A stretch of 61,743 nt of DNA, from the NCBI RefSeq assembly GCF_020559915.1, contig NZ_JAJCLZ010000014.1:1-61743 (forward strand), read 5' to 3'. The translations under genes were made by a program, and so were the position numbers. This document shows positions 51,213 through 60,544 of this stretch, one piece after another. This stretch comes from Ruminococcus sp. 210702-SL.1.03 (GTDB lineage: Bacteria > Bacillota > Clostridia > Oscillospirales > Ruminococcaceae). A model generated the notes under the pieces. That model made no database searches and was not told where the DNA came from. It saw only the letters and a list, made by a program, of their open reading frames with translations. The stretch's first letter is position 1. Each line of letters opens with the position of its first letter.

Positions 51213-52160
51213 ATGAACAATCCTTACCCATATTCTGCCGATAACAAGCGGTATCTTACCTACAATCATTATCTGAAAGAGCGTTTCGGCGCGAAAGTGT
51301 ACCGAATAGCGCTTGACTGCGGCGCGGGCTGCCCGAACCGCGACGGCGTGCGCGGCAGCGGCGGGTGCGTATTCTGCGCCGAGGGCGCGGCTGCGCGGGG
51401 AAAATTTTGCGGAATGGAAAGCGCGGCGCTGCGGGCGCAGTTTGAGCGGGGCAGGGCTGAGATCAGCAAAAAGTGCCCCGACGGCCCGTACATCGCCTAC
51501 TTCCAAAGCGGCAGCAACACCTACGGCGAGCTGAACGAATTTGCGAAAGTTTTCGAGCAGGCGCTGAGCTTTGAGAACGTGATAGGCTTATCCATCGCGA
51601 CGCGGGCGGACTGCGTGGACGAGCGCACCGCCGACCTGCTGGCGGGGCTGAGCGGGCGCACATACCTAACGGTGGAGCTGGGCTTGCAGACAGTGCACGA
51701 CGAAACGGCGGCGGCTATGAACCGCTGCCACACCTACGATGAATTTCTCGCGGCGTACAGACTGCTGCACGAGCGCGGCGTGAACGTAGGCACGCATATA
51801 ATAAACGGGCTGCCGAACGAAACGCCCGAAATGATGATAGAAACGGCGCGCGAAATCGCGAAGCTGGAGCTGCATATGCTGAAAATACACCTGCTTTATG
51901 TGCAGGAGGGCACGCGGCTTGCCGAGATGTACCGCCGCGGCGAATTTGCCGTGCAGCAGCGCGGGGAGTATGTGCAGACGGTGTGCTCGCAGCTGGAGGT
52001 ACTGCCGCCGAAGCTGATAATAGCACGGCTGACAGGCGACGGCGAGCGCGGCAGGCTCATCGCCCCGCAGTGGAGCTTGAAAAAGCTTTGCGTAATGAAC
52101 GAGATCGACAAGGAATTGGTAAAAAGAGGCTCTTGGCAGGGCAAGTTTTACCAAAAATAA
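51213..52160 (+). CDS. Radical SAM protein, TIGR01212/YhcC type
   Basis: A 315-residue radical SAM enzyme. The iron-sulfur cysteines are in CGAGCPNRDG and GGCVFC, in the family's wide-spaced arrangement, and GLSIATRADC, ELGLQTVHDETAAAMNR and THIINGLPNET are the conserved TIM-barrel segments. Reaction unknown; relatives (E. coli YhcC) are uncharacterised. It is 25 bp after the previous gene and 21 bp before alr. Confidence 0.92.
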   Translation: MNNPYPYSADNKRYLTYNHYLKERFGAKVYRIALDCGAGCPNRDGVRGSGGCVFCAEGAAARGKFCGMESAALRAQFERGRAEISKKCPDGPYIAYFQSGSNTYGELNEFAKVFEQALSFENVIGLSIATRADCVDERTADLLAGLSGRTYLTVELGLQTVHDETAAAMNRCHTYDEFLAAYRLLHERGVNVGTHIINGLPNETPEMMIETAREIAKLELHMLKIHLLYVQEGTRLAEMYRRGEFAVQQRGEYVQTVCSQLEVLPPKLIIARLTGDGERGRLIAPQWSLKKLCVMNEIDKELVKRGSWQGKFYQK

Positions 52161-52181
52161 ACATACGAGAAGGTATTGCGA

Positions 52182-53360
52182 ATGAAACTTTTTAAACGCA
52201 CTTGGGCTGAGATAAGCCTTGATAATTTAGCCGAAAACTACCACAATTATTACGATAAAGTGGCTAAAAACACAAATACTGACATAATGTGCGTTGTCAA
52301 AGCGAGCTGCTACGGCCATTCCGACACGGCGGCTGCGCCTTTTTTGCAAAACGAACTGGGCGCGAAGTGGTTCGCCGTTTCAAATCTTGACGAAGCTATA
52401 CGCCTGCGCGACATGGGGATAACTGGCGAAATACTCATTCTCGGCTACACCGCCCCCGAAGAAGCGGCAGAGCTGGAGAAATATGATATAATCCAAGCTG
52501 TGCTGGACATTCCCTATGCCCGTGCGCTTTCGGCAAACGCCGCGAAAGCGGGGCTGAAAAAGGGCGTGCGCTGCCATATCGCTATCGACACGGGCATGAC
52601 GCGCATAGGCATTCGCGGCACGGCGGAGCAGATAGCGCAGGGCATCTGCGAGATAGCGGCGATGGATAAGCTGCTGGCGGAGGGCGCTTTCACACACTAT
52701 GCTGTGGCTGACACCCTAACCGAGGACTGCATATCGTATACCGACAAGCAGACCGAGCTGATTTACGCGGCGGCTGACATCGCGGCGCAGAGGGGCACGG
52801 CGCTCAAGACCATACATTCGCTCAACTCGGCGGGCGGGCTTTTTCACTACACCCCACGCTCGGCGCTGGCACGGCTGGGCATTACCCTATACGGTCTGAC
52901 ACCCGACCGCGGGCTTGATCTGCCGATAGACATTAAGCCCGTACTTTCCTTAAGATCCACCATTTCTCAGATAAAAGAGATAGACGCGGGCGTTGACATC
53001 AGCTACGGCAGAACTTTCACCTCGAAAAAGCCAATGAAGATCGCGACCGTGGCTTGCGGATACGCCGACGGCTACCCGCGCGCGCTTTCAAACGTCGGCG
53101 AGATACTGGTGCACGGCGTGCGCTGCCCCATTGTCGGCAGGGTATGTATGGACCAATTTATGGCAGACATCAGCGGCGTTGAGGCGCAGGCGGGCGACAC
53201 CGTGACCCTCATCGGCGAAGAGGGCAGCGAGCGCATAACTGCGGACGACATAGCCGCGCTGACGGGAACTATCGGCTACGAGATAGTCTGCGGTATTTCC
53301 GAGAGAGTGCCCCGTGCGGCTTACTACAAGGGCGAGCAAGTAGGCATTTTTAAGCTTTAA
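52182..53360 (+). CDS. alr: Alanine racemase
   Basis: About 392 residues. PLP-dependent interconversion of L- and D-alanine for peptidoglycan. Lys40 in IMCVVKASCYGHS binds PLP. The second catalytic residue is the Tyr of ISYGRTF, and CMDQFMADIS and GYEIVCGISERVPR close the active site. The segment VSNLDEAIRLRDMGITGEILILGYT is also seen in VanT-type serine racemases, but there is no membrane domain. Start at the ATG at 52182; a TTG two codons earlier is in frame. Confidence 0.92.
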   Translation: MKLFKRTWAEISLDNLAENYHNYYDKVAKNTNTDIMCVVKASCYGHSDTAAAPFLQNELGAKWFAVSNLDEAIRLRDMGITGEILILGYTAPEEAAELEKYDIIQAVLDIPYARALSANAAKAGLKKGVRCHIAIDTGMTRIGIRGTAEQIAQGICEIAAMDKLLAEGAFTHYAVADTLTEDCISYTDKQTELIYAAADIAAQRGTALKTIHSLNSAGGLFHYTPRSALARLGITLYGLTPDRGLDLPIDIKPVLSLRSTISQIKEIDAGVDISYGRTFTSKKPMKIATVACGYADGYPRALSNVGEILVHGVRCPIVGRVCMDQFMADISGVEAQAGDTVTLIGEEGSERITADDIAALTGTIGYEIVCGISERVPRAAYYKGEQVGIFKL

Positions 53361-53369
53361 AGGTGAAAT

Positions 53370-54035
53370 ATGGCAAGTTACGATTTTAAAGACAAGCTGC
53401 CACGCGGCGCGATATTTGATCTGGACGGCACGCTGATACGCTCTTCGCACGTTTGGAGCGACATTGACGTGAAATTTTTGGCAAAGCGCGGGTTTGAAGT
53501 GCCTGAGGACTATTTCAAGAAGATCTCCTGCATGAATTTTCGCGAGGGCGCGGAGTACACGATAGCGCGTTTCGGACTGAACGAGCGCGCGGAGGACATA
53601 GTGGCGGAGTGGTTCGAGATGGCAAGATATGAGTACGAGCACAATATCTGCATGAAGCCGCACGCCGCCGAGTTTCTGAGGGCGCTGCGCGAAAATGGCG
53701 TGAAGCTGGCGCTGGCGACGGCATCGGACAAGGCGCTTTACACCGCAGTGCTGAAAAACAACGGCGTTTACGAGCTTTTCGACGCATTCGCCTCCACCGA
53801 CGAGGTCTGCCGCAGCAAGGAATCGCCCGACGTTTACATATACGCCGCGGGCAAGCTGGGCTGCCGAGTAAGCGACTGCGCGGTATTCGAGGACGTGTAT
53901 CAGGGGGCGGAGAGCGCGAAGCGCGCGGGATTTTTCGTATGCGCCTGCTTAGACGAATACTACGCCTGCGACCACGAAAAGCTTATAGCCTGCGCGGACA
54001 TAAGCTTCGCCGACTATGACGAACTGACGAACTGA
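53370..54035 (+). CDS. HAD-superfamily hydrolase (beta-phosphoglucomutase/phosphatase subfamily)
   Basis: A 221-residue HAD enzyme. Motif I FDLDGTLIRSS holds both catalytic Asp. A helical cap (about 25-95) follows, then motif II LALATAS, a Lys in CRSKESPDVY and motif IV VFEDVYQGAESAKRAG. It probably dephosphorylates a small sugar phosphate or similar metabolite. It follows alr by nine bases and ends the operon. Confidence 0.9.
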   Translation: MASYDFKDKLPRGAIFDLDGTLIRSSHVWSDIDVKFLAKRGFEVPEDYFKKISCMNFREGAEYTIARFGLNERAEDIVAEWFEMARYEYEHNICMKPHAAEFLRALRENGVKLALATASDKALYTAVLKNNGVYELFDAFASTDEVCRSKESPDVYIYAAGKLGCRVSDCAVFEDVYQGAESAKRAGFFVCACLDEYYACDHEKLIACADISFADYDELTN

Positions 54036-54047
54036 TGCAAAAATTAT

Positions 54048-54076
54048 CCTGCCTTTGAAACGGGGCAGGTTTTTTT
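54048..54076 (+). terminator. Terminator of the MBOAT-alr-HAD operon
   Basis: CCTGCC pairs with GGCAGG, then seven T. The MITE-like element starts at the very next base. Confidence 0.85.
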
Positions 54077-54268
54077 AGGCAATACCGCACAACTATTGTG
54101 TGCAGATCGCGTCGTCAGATTTTTCGTCAGATTGCCTAAAGCCGACGACGCTTAACTCGCGTTAAGCTAGGAGGTTTTGGGTGATATGACGGAAAATTGT
54201 TTTGGCTTCGCAAAAACGCAAGCAAGATGTGCACAAAGCCGCTAGGCGGTAGTTGTGCGGTGTTGCCT
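54077..54268. mobile_element. MITE-like element, 192 bp
   Basis: Near-perfect terminal inverted repeats, AGGCAATACCGCACAA (54077-54092) and TTGTGCGGTGTTGCCT (54253-54268), enclose about 160 bp without a coding frame. The interior includes further short palindromes (CGTCGTCAGA, GCCGACGACGC, GCCGCTAGGCGG). A deletion derivative with the same ends lies at 56009-56056. Non-coding size and terminal inverted repeats fit a miniature inverted-repeat transposable element mobilised in trans. Confidence 0.75.
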
Positions 54269-54283
54269 TTATTGTTTTTAGTG

Positions 54284-54312
54284 TTGACAAAAGCGGGAAA
54301 GTCATGTATAAT
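54284..54312 (+). promoter_or_regulatory. Promoter of the lysR-like gene
   Basis: TTGACA, 17 bp, TATAAT, 15 bp after the MITE-like element. Confidence 0.85.
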
Positions 54313-54373
54313 TTAATAGAAATATATTAAAGCTAGCATATGTGAAAAGATATATAGGAGGGTCAACGGAAGC

Positions 54374-55306
54374 ATGAATCTTACGCATTTACGATATATG
54401 GTAGAGGTGGAAAGGCACGGTTCGATAACTAAAGCCGCGGCGGCGCTATACATGGGTCAGCCGAACCTCTCAAAGGCGATAAAGGAAATGGAGCTTGAGA
54501 TAGGCATACCGATATTCAAGCGCTCGGCAAAGGGCGTGGTGCCTACCGAAAAGGGGCAGGAATTTTTGCAGTACGCCAAAGCTATAATCGTGCAGATGGA
54601 CAAAATGGAGTCGCTTTACAAGGAAAACAGCGAATCGCGCACTGATTTTCAGCTAATGCTGCCGCGCGCGAGCTACGTCACCTACGCATTTACAAAATTT
54701 CTCAGCCGTCTGCCGAAAACGGAAGCTATGGACGTAAAATTCAAGGAAACAAACTCGCTCGACGCTATAAACGCGGTGGTGGAGTGCGAATGCAACCTCG
54801 CTATAATACGCTGCGAGCTGGGGCAGGAGGACTTTTTCACCTCGCTGCTGAGCGAGAAAAATCTGAAAATGCAGGACATTTGGACATTCGATAACGTGAT
54901 ACTCATGAGCGAAAACAGCACGCTCGCGGGTATGCGCTCGATAAGCGAGAGCCAGCTTGAGGACTGCATAGAGATACTGCACGGGGACAACGCCGTGCCG
55001 AACGTATCGGCGGCGCTGCAAAAGAAAAACAGCCGCATGAAGTGCCACAAGCGGCACATATACGTCTTTGAGCGGGGCAGCCAGTTCGACATACTAAGCT
55101 CGGTACCGAACACGTTCATGTACGTTTCGCCGCTGCCGAAAGAGATACTGCGGCGGTACAGGCTGGTGCAGATACCCTGCGCCGACGTAAAGCACACAAG
55201 CAAAGATATGCTGATATACCAGAGCAGCTACCGACTCAGCCGCACCGACCAGAGCTTTTTGGAAGAGCTGAACGGCGTTATCGCCGCAATAAAGAACGAG
55301 AGGTGA
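54374..55306 (+). CDS. LysR-family transcriptional regulator
   Basis: A 310-residue regulator. The N-terminal winged helix (LTHLRYMVEVERHGSITKAAAALYMGQPNLSKAIKEMELEIGIPIFKRSAKGVVPTEKG) is typical LysR. The effector-binding domain (about 90-300) is divergent and has several Cys (VECECNLAIIRC). It is co-transcribed with the DUF6062 gene seven bases downstream; no divergent target gene is apparent. Confidence 0.93.
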   Translation: MNLTHLRYMVEVERHGSITKAAAALYMGQPNLSKAIKEMELEIGIPIFKRSAKGVVPTEKGQEFLQYAKAIIVQMDKMESLYKENSESRTDFQLMLPRASYVTYAFTKFLSRLPKTEAMDVKFKETNSLDAINAVVECECNLAIIRCELGQEDFFTSLLSEKNLKMQDIWTFDNVILMSENSTLAGMRSISESQLEDCIEILHGDNAVPNVSAALQKKNSRMKCHKRHIYVFERGSQFDILSSVPNTFMYVSPLPKEILRRYRLVQIPCADVKHTSKDMLIYQSSYRLSRTDQSFLEELNGVIAAIKNER

Positions 55307-55312
55307 CACGCC

Positions 55313-56008
55313 ATGCGCGAAAGCATACTTACTATACCTATCACTGACGTATTCGAGCCGAAATGCGGCTGCCCGATATGCCGCATACGCGACACGCTGG
55401 AGCAGCACACCATTGAATATATAATGGGCGCGGCTATGATGGAGCCGGACGTGCGCATCGAAACAAACAAGGCGGGCTTCTGCAAAGAGCATTTTGAGCA
55501 GATGCGCGCCTGCAAGAACCGCCTTTCGCTCGCGCTGATGCTGCAAACACATTTGCAGGAGCTGCAAAAGCACGTTTTCGACGAGAAAAAGCTCTTTGAA
55601 ACGCGCGAGGGCAAGAACAAAAAGACAGTCGAGAAAGTATCGAAGATAACCTGCGACTGCTTTGTTTGCAACAAGATAGAGTGGGGAATGTCCCGCCTGA
55701 TGAACACCGTGTTCGAGCTTTACGGCAAAGAGCGGGAGTTTCGCGCGCAGTTCGCCGAGCAGGAGTACATCTGCCTGCCGCACTACAAAATGCTGATGAA
55801 GCGCAGCGAAACAGACGTCGATAAGGCGCACAGGAACGAATTTCGCACCGCCTGCAACGAGCTTGTGAAGAAGTACCTCGACGAGCTGGAGAAGGACGTT
55901 TCGCACTACTGCAAGATGTACGACTACCGCAACACGGGCAAGGACGCAGACTGGGGCAATTCCAAAGACTCGATCGAGCGCGCCATCAAATTTCTCACTA
56001 CAAGATAA
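55313..56008 (+). CDS. DUF6062 family protein
   Basis: A 231-residue soluble protein with two CxCxxC motifs (CGCPICR near residue 20, CDCFVCN near residue 117) and conserved GFCKEHFEQM and CLPHYKMLMK segments, matching DUF6062 of Clostridia. The paired Cys/His sets suggest two structural metal sites or a duplicated domain. Function unknown. GAGGTGA in the end of lysR serves as ribosome site. The short MITE derivative follows its stop codon directly. Confidence 0.8.
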   Translation: MRESILTIPITDVFEPKCGCPICRIRDTLEQHTIEYIMGAAMMEPDVRIETNKAGFCKEHFEQMRACKNRLSLALMLQTHLQELQKHVFDEKKLFETREGKNKKTVEKVSKITCDCFVCNKIEWGMSRLMNTVFELYGKEREFRAQFAEQEYICLPHYKMLMKRSETDVDKAHRNEFRTACNELVKKYLDELEKDVSHYCKMYDYRNTGKDADWGNSKDSIERAIKFLTTR

Positions 56009-56056
56009 AGGCAATACCGCACAAAGCCGCTAGGCGGTAGTTGTGCGGTGTTGCCT
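56009..56056. mobile_element. 48-bp deletion derivative of the MITE-like element
   Basis: AGGCAATACCGCACAA and TTGTGCGGTGTTGCCT are separated by only AGCCGCTAGGCGGTAG, so the DNA is one long hairpin. The ends equal those of the 192-bp element. It begins at the base after the stop of the DUF6062 gene. Confidence 0.75.
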
Positions 56057-56063
56057 GAAATCT

Positions 56064-56098
56064 CAGCGGACAGCTTTTCGGGCTATCCGCTGTTTTTT
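56064..56098 (+). terminator. Terminator after the DUF6062 gene
   Basis: CAGCGGA-AGC pairs with GCT-TCCGCTG, followed by TTTTTT. Confidence 0.85.
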
Positions 56099-56846
56099 AT
56101 GTGTTTAATCGACCGGTGTTATAGCAGAAATCGTTCATGCCGCACATCAGCGCGAAAGCCATTTGCCGCTGGTACGGCTCTTGCTCGAGCATGGCGGCTT
56201 CCTCGGGGTTTGAGATAAAGCCGCACTCCGCCATGACGGCGGGGTTTTTGCAGTTGCAGAGGAGGTACAGTTCGTCGTCCATGGGCTTGGTTTCGCGCTG
56301 ATTATCTGGCTGGAGCAGCGAGCAGATACGCGCCCGCAGGCACTCAGCAAGCTGCGCGCCCTCGGCGTTTTCGCGGTGGAAAAACATCTGCGCGCCGTGG
56401 TAGACGGGGTCGGTGTAGCGATTTTGGTGGACGGAGATACAGACTGCGTCCTTAGTATTAAAGAGCGCGAGGCGGTTTTTCATATCGGAAAGCTTTTGCG
56501 CGCGCAGACCCGCGCCCTCGGCGGACTTATCGTAAATAGAAACATCGGCGGTGCGGGTGAGGACGGTGCGGTAGCCGAAGGCGCGGAGCATATCCGAGAG
56601 GGTGGCGGCTATATTGAGATTTATGCCTTTTTCAGGCACGCCGTTTACGGAAACGCCGCCGCCGTCAGAGCCGCCGTGGCCCGCGTCGATAACTACGAGG
56701 GGCTTGACCGCGCCGACCGAAGCGGCAGCGGGCACGCCGAGGGAATCCCCATGCGCGCACCCGCCGAAAGCCGCCGCCGCGCCTGCCGCCATCACAACAG
56801 CGACCAGTCTGCGGGCGATATTTGCAAATTTAAACATATTTTTCAT
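56097..56846 (-). CDS. N-acetylmuramoyl-L-alanine amidase (Amidase_3)
   Basis: About 249 residues. A hydrophobic N terminus ends in a possible lipobox (AAAFGGC), so the enzyme is exported and perhaps lipid-anchored. Zinc ligands: His in VVIDAGHGGSDGG, Glu in PEKGINLNIA, His in CISVHQNRY; the catalytic Glu lies in MAECGFISNPEE. It cuts the muramic acid to L-alanine bond of peptidoglycan. The family resembles CwlD. Start at the ATG at 56846 (AAGGAG eight bases upstream); the longer frame to 56927 is unsupported. Confidence 0.92.
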   Translation of the reverse strand: MKNMFKFANIARRLVAVVMAAGAAAAFGGCAHGDSLGVPAAASVGAVKPLVVIDAGHGGSDGGGVSVNGVPEKGINLNIAATLSDMLRAFGYRTVLTRTADVSIYDKSAEGAGLRAQKLSDMKNRLALFNTKDAVCISVHQNRYTDPVYHGAQMFFHRENAEGAQLAECLRARICSLLQPDNQRETKPMDDELYLLCNCKNPAVMAECGFISNPEEAAMLEQEPYQRQMAFALMCGMNDFCYNTGRLNT

Positions 56847-56949
56847 AGCAACTACTCCTTTTTGTACAGCATATTCAGCGCGGCGGGAAAGTAGTACAAG
56901 GAGTACGAGAAGTATGAGCAAATGCAAAACACCGTCCTGCTTTTTAGCG

Positions 56950-56986
56950 CAAAAAACGGTTGACTGCCAAAAACAGTCAACCGTTG
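56950..56986 (-). terminator. Terminator of the rpmH-jag cluster
   Basis: On the minus strand AACGGTTGACTG pairs with CAGTCAACCGTT, followed by TTTTTTG. Confidence 0.9.
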
Positions 56987-57011
56987 CTGTAAATTTGCTA
57001 AATTTTGTTTA

Positions 57012-57812
57012 TCAGAACTCTATCTTTCCGTAAAGTCCCGAACCGAGGTCGAGGTCGTCCTCCGGCTTCGGCTTTTTGTAATCTTTCTCAAAGCTGGTGG
57101 TGATGTCGTAGTGCGGCTTTGATCTCGGGCGCTTGCCGCCTCTTCTGCCGCCGTTGCCCTTGCCGCCCTTGTATCCGCCGCGGTAAGGCTTCTTTTCGGT
57201 AGAGCTGATTATTACCTTTCTGTAAGGCTCTTCGCCTACCGATCTTGAGGTAACGCCCTCTATCTCAGATACCGCCGCGTGGATTATGCGTCTTTCATAC
57301 GGGTTCATAGGCTCTAAAGCGCTCGTTCTGCCCGTCTTTTTTACGCCAGCGGCTATCTTTGCGGCAAGCTTTTCAAGCTGCTCGCGTCTGCGGTCGCGGA
57401 AACCGTTGCAATCGGTGGTTATGCGGAAATACTCTCTGTCGATCTTGTTGCATACCAGCGAGGAAAGGTACTGCAGCGCGTCAAGCAGCTCGCCCTTTTT
57501 GCCGATAAGCTCTTCAAATCCTTCGCCGCCGATCTCGAAATTTACTCCGTTCTCGATCTCGGTAGGCACTACGCTTATGTTCTCGATGCCCATTTTGGTC
57601 AGCAGCTCGGTGATGTACGCCTGCGCCGCCTGCGTTTTTGTGGGCGGCTCGTAGCCGGCTTCTACCTTAGCCTCACCCTTGATCTTGCCAAACAAGCCCT
57701 TTTTCGGCTCTTCAATCACGGTGAACGCGATCTTCTCTTCTTCCACGCCAAAGCTTTCTGCGGCTTTTGCTCTTGCTTCTTCTACGCTTGCCGCTGTAAA
57801 AATCTCTTTCAT
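57012..57812 (-). CDS. jag: RNA-binding protein Jag/KhpB
   Basis: A 266-residue protein. Jag_N domain (1-52: MKEIFTAASVEEARAKAAESFGVEEEKIAFTVIEEPKKGLFG), KH domain (about 75-145, GGEGFEELIGKKGELLDALQYLSSLV) and R3H domain (about 150-205, MNPYERRIIHAAVSEIEGVTSRSVGEEP). A Gly/Lys/Arg-rich tail ends the protein. It binds RNA and influences cell elongation and division in Firmicutes. It follows yidC, the conserved order. Confidence 0.95.
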   Translation of the reverse strand: MKEIFTAASVEEARAKAAESFGVEEEKIAFTVIEEPKKGLFGKIKGEAKVEAGYEPPTKTQAAQAYITELLTKMGIENISVVPTEIENGVNFEIGGEGFEELIGKKGELLDALQYLSSLVCNKIDREYFRITTDCNGFRDRRREQLEKLAAKIAAGVKKTGRTSALEPMNPYERRIIHAAVSEIEGVTSRSVGEEPYRKVIISSTEKKPYRGGYKGGKGNGGRRGGKRPRSKPHYDITTSFEKDYKKPKPEDDLDLGSGLYGKIEF

Positions 57813-57845
57813 CTTCAGCTCATTCCTTTCTGTGAGGAAATGCGT

Positions 57846-59237
57846 TTAATCCTCGGTATATTCATCGCCGTATTTTTCGGCGTATCTTTTTCTTGCCTCG
57901 TTCAGCTTCTGACGGTTCTGGTCTTTCTGCTTCGATTTTGAGAGCTTTTCCGGCTCTGCTTCATTATCGTCGGCATAAACTCTCTTTTTCTTTGCGTCAG
58001 AGGGCTTCGGCATCTCCGAACCCTGCTCGTTTCTTATCTCTATAGCGCGCTCCATGAAAGAAGGGCCTTTCTGCTTGCGCTTCGCCTTTGCCTTTTCGGT
58101 TTCCTTAGCGGCGATCTTCTCCAGCTTAGCAGGTGAGTATACCAGATTAAGGAATATCACCTGGAATACTGCGAAGAGCGAGGAGTATATCCAGTAAATG
58201 CCCAGCGCGCAGGGGAACTTAAAGCCTATCCACAGCGAGAACACGGGCATGAGTATCAGCATCATCAGCATAGAGCCATTGAGCTTCATAGCGGGGTTGT
58301 TCTTCTTTGCAAATATCTGCGAGATCACAGTGGTCGCGAGCTGGAGTATGAACGAAATGAAAGGTATAACTACGGTGACGTCAGCCTTGGTAGGTATCTT
58401 GCCCAGCTCCATGCCTAAGAATGTGTAGTCATAATCGCTGATGGCATTGCGGACGTTTTCGTCCAGCACGTTGAAGTATTTTCCGTCAGCCTTTGTTTCA
58501 AAGTTAAAGAGCAGAACTTCGGGACCGTAAGAGGAGTTCACAACGTTAGCGGTGAAATACTCTTTATTGGTAAGGAACTTATCCAGTCCGTCGAAGTCGA
58601 TAAATTTTTCCATAAGCTCCTGCTGGTCGCCGTCGGAAAGTTTGTCCAGCAGAGCGGCGGAGTTCTTATAAGTCTTTTTGTCAGAGAGCGCCTTGACCAT
58701 ATTTTTCTCTAGCGCAGTCTTTTTATCATCGCTGAGGTCTGCCAAAGCGGTATCCTTATCTTCCTCATCGAGCTGCTTCTGAATAAAAGCCTCCATGCTC
58801 TTTATGTCGGAAGTATCTACCTCATTGCTGATAACGTAAAGGTTCTTTACCATAGTATTATCGTGCGATACCTTATCTTTATTAGCGTCGGAAACGTAAG
58901 TCAGCGGGCCGTAAACAACAGGTATCAGTGCCCAAAGTATAACGAGCGAGATGACCATAGGCAGGCAGCTCGCCATAGGATTTATCTGGTATTCGGAGTA
59001 AAGCTTCATCGTTTCCTCGTTGAGCTTCTCCTGATTTTTTCCGTATTTAGTTTTCAGCTTTTCGAGCTCAGGCTGCATCATATTCATACGCGCGGTGCTC
59101 TTCTGCTGTTTTATCTGCAAAGGCAGAGTAATTATTCTGGTGATGATGGTAAAGAGCAGCAGCGCCATACCGTAATTCTTTACCAAATGGTAGCAGGCTT
59201 TCATTATCCAGCCCAGAGGTGTAGCTATCAATCTCAT
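57846..59237 (-). CDS. yidC: Membrane protein insertase YidC/SpoIIIJ with a large extracellular insertion
   Basis: A 463-residue insertase for inner-membrane proteins. The core helices are recognisable: [39 protein letters not shown] with the conserved Arg in the groove, [34 protein letters not shown], and [19 protein letters not shown]. Typical Gram-positive YidC has about 260-290 residues. The excess is an acidic, Lys-rich region of roughly 140 residues (about 118-260) between two helices on the outer face, plus a basic C-terminal tail. The start overlaps the yidD stop by four bases. Confidence 0.94.
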   Translation of the reverse strand: MRLIATPLGWIMKACYHLVKNYGMALLLFTIITRIITLPLQIKQQKSTARMNMMQPELEKLKTKYGKNQEKLNEETMKLYSEYQINPMASCLPMVISLVILWALIPVVYGPLTYVSDANKDKVSHDNTMVKNLYVISNEVDTSDIKSMEAFIQKQLDEEDKDTALADLSDDKKTALEKNMVKALSDKKTYKNSAALLDKLSDGDQQELMEKFIDFDGLDKFLTNKEYFTANVVNSSYGPEVLLFNFETKADGKYFNVLDENVRNAISDYDYTFLGMELGKIPTKADVTVVIPFISFILQLATTVISQIFAKKNNPAMKLNGSMLMMLILMPVFSLWIGFKFPCALGIYWIYSSLFAVFQVIFLNLVYSPAKLEKIAAKETEKAKAKRKQKGPSFMERAIEIRNEQGSEMPKPSDAKKKRVYADDNEAEPEKLSKSKQKDQNRQKLNEARKRYAEKYGDEYTED

Positions 59238-59557
59238 ATGCTTTTTCCTTTTTCAGTCTTTTCTTCTTTTCGCTTCTTCAAATTTTTCGGCACAAAGTAG
59301 CCGAGATATATCTTATCGGGTACTTTATCCACGCCGCCGTAGCTCCACGGGTTGCATCTGAGCAGCCGCCAAACTGTAAGCAGTGTGCCCATAAAAACGC
59401 CGTGTTTTTTGTAAGCCTCGAGCGCGTAAGCCGAGCAGCTCGGGTAATATTTACACCTGGCGGGCAGCGCGGGGCTTAAAAACTTTCTGTAAAAGCGTAT
59501 CGGCAGAGAAACTATAAAGCTCGCCGCCGCGGATATTTTACCGAGTATTTTCCTCAT
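59234..59557 (-). CDS. yidD: Membrane protein insertion efficiency factor YidD
   Basis: A 107-residue YidD. The signature [21 protein letters not shown] and the later [18 protein letters not shown] are diagnostic. It has an N-terminal amphipathic or membrane helix and assists YidC. The extra basic tail ([14 protein letters not shown]) overlaps the yidC start. Confidence 0.95.
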   Translation of the reverse strand: MRKILGKISAAASFIVSLPIRFYRKFLSPALPARCKYYPSCSAYALEAYKKHGVFMGTLLTVWRLLRCNPWSYGGVDKVPDKIYLGYFVPKNLKKRKEEKTEKGKSI

Positions 59558-59574
59558 TATATTATATTATATAT

Positions 59575-60012
59575 TTACTGTTTATCGGCAGACTTTTCGG
59601 GCTTGGCAGTGTTGGAAGATCTACCGCCATTGTCAGCCTTTTTTCTGCGTTTATTACCGCTGCGCCTCTTGAAGGCCTCAGGTTCGGCGAGTACGGGCAG
59701 CAGCCTTTTCTCTATAAAAGCGGATATATCCTGTTCCTTTTTACCGTTTATATCCTCGCGCGCGACGAAAACAATATCGCACCCTATCGGGAAACTGCTT
59801 TCGTGCAGCCGATAAGCGGCGCGGATTATGCGCTTAGCGCGGTTTCTGGCAACAGCGTTGCCTACCTTTTTAGATACGCTTATGCCAACGCGGCTCTGCG
59901 CCGTGCCGTTTTGGGTGAAATAAGCAGTCACCATGGAGCAGGAGCAGTAATTGCCTGTTTTAAAGCATCTGTTGAAAGCCTTATTATCCTTTAAGGCGAC
60001 TGTAAAGAGCAT
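59575..60012 (-). CDS. rnpA: Ribonuclease P protein component
   Basis: A 145-residue RnpA, the protein subunit of RNase P that processes tRNA 5' ends. Conserved parts are GISVSKKVGNAVARNRAKRIIRAAYRLH, with the RNR motif, and DIVFVARED. The C-terminal 35 residues are a basic, low-complexity extension. It lies between rpmH and yidD. Confidence 0.95.
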   Translation of the reverse strand: MLFTVALKDNKAFNRCFKTGNYCSCSMVTAYFTQNGTAQSRVGISVSKKVGNAVARNRAKRIIRAAYRLHESSFPIGCDIVFVAREDINGKKEQDISAFIEKRLLPVLAEPEAFKRRSGNKRRKKADNGGRSSNTAKPEKSADKQ

Positions 60013-60069
60013 AGCTTAAAAAAACTCCTTTTCCTGCGGCGGTTTAAAGCGCAAATATCCATATAAAGA

Positions 60070-60110
60070 GAAAGACCTATACCGAGGCGAGATCCTCGAT
60101 ATAAGGTCAA
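60070..60110 (-). terminator. Hairpin between rpmH and rnpA
   Basis: On the minus strand GACCTTATA-CGAGG pairs with CCTCG-TATAGGTC, followed by TTTCTC. It could be a partial terminator that sets rpmH above rnpA expression. Confidence 0.5.
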
Positions 60111-60121
60111 AAAAGCGTAAA

Positions 60122-60256
60122 TTAGTAGCTAAGTCTTGCTCTTCCCTTTGATCTTCTTCTTGCGAGAACCTTTCTTCCGTTCTTAGAAGACATTCTCTTC
60201 ATGAAGCCGTGAACCTTTTTTCTCTTAAGCTTTTTAGGCTGATAAGTTCTTTTCAT
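60122..60256 (-). CDS. rpmH: 50S ribosomal protein L34
   Basis: A 44-residue, very basic protein with the diagnostic start [22 protein letters not shown] and end [26 protein letters not shown] precedes the ATG. It heads the rpmH-rnpA-yidD-yidC-jag cluster that normally borders oriC and dnaA. Confidence 0.97.
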   Translation of the reverse strand: MKRTYQPKKLKRKKVHGFMKRMSSKNGRKVLARRRSKGRARLSY

Positions 60257-60407
60257 CACAATTCCCTCCCTTTGCATGATCTGCTTTAGATAATCAACAT
60301 CAAAACAAGGATGTCATTTCCAGCTTTTCCTGAATTACGGGGCTATTTTGAACCATACACAATAAAAAGAGTCCGAAAATAAAGACAATAAGCCCCTACA
60401 ATTTACT

Positions 60408-60437
60408 ATTATACATTATACCGAGCGCAGTTGTCAA
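60408..60437 (-). promoter_or_regulatory. rpmH promoter
   Basis: On the minus strand TTGACA, 18 bp, TATAAT. The leader is about 145 nt. No DnaA-box cluster was recognised between rpmH and the array that follows. Confidence 0.7.
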
Positions 60438-60544
60438 CCACATTCACAATTTTTTTACATTTAATTTTCACGGCGAGCAATAACCTATCGAATATCCGCG
60501 TCCGCCCGCTTGACAAACGGTTCATGGCGTGATATAATATAGAT

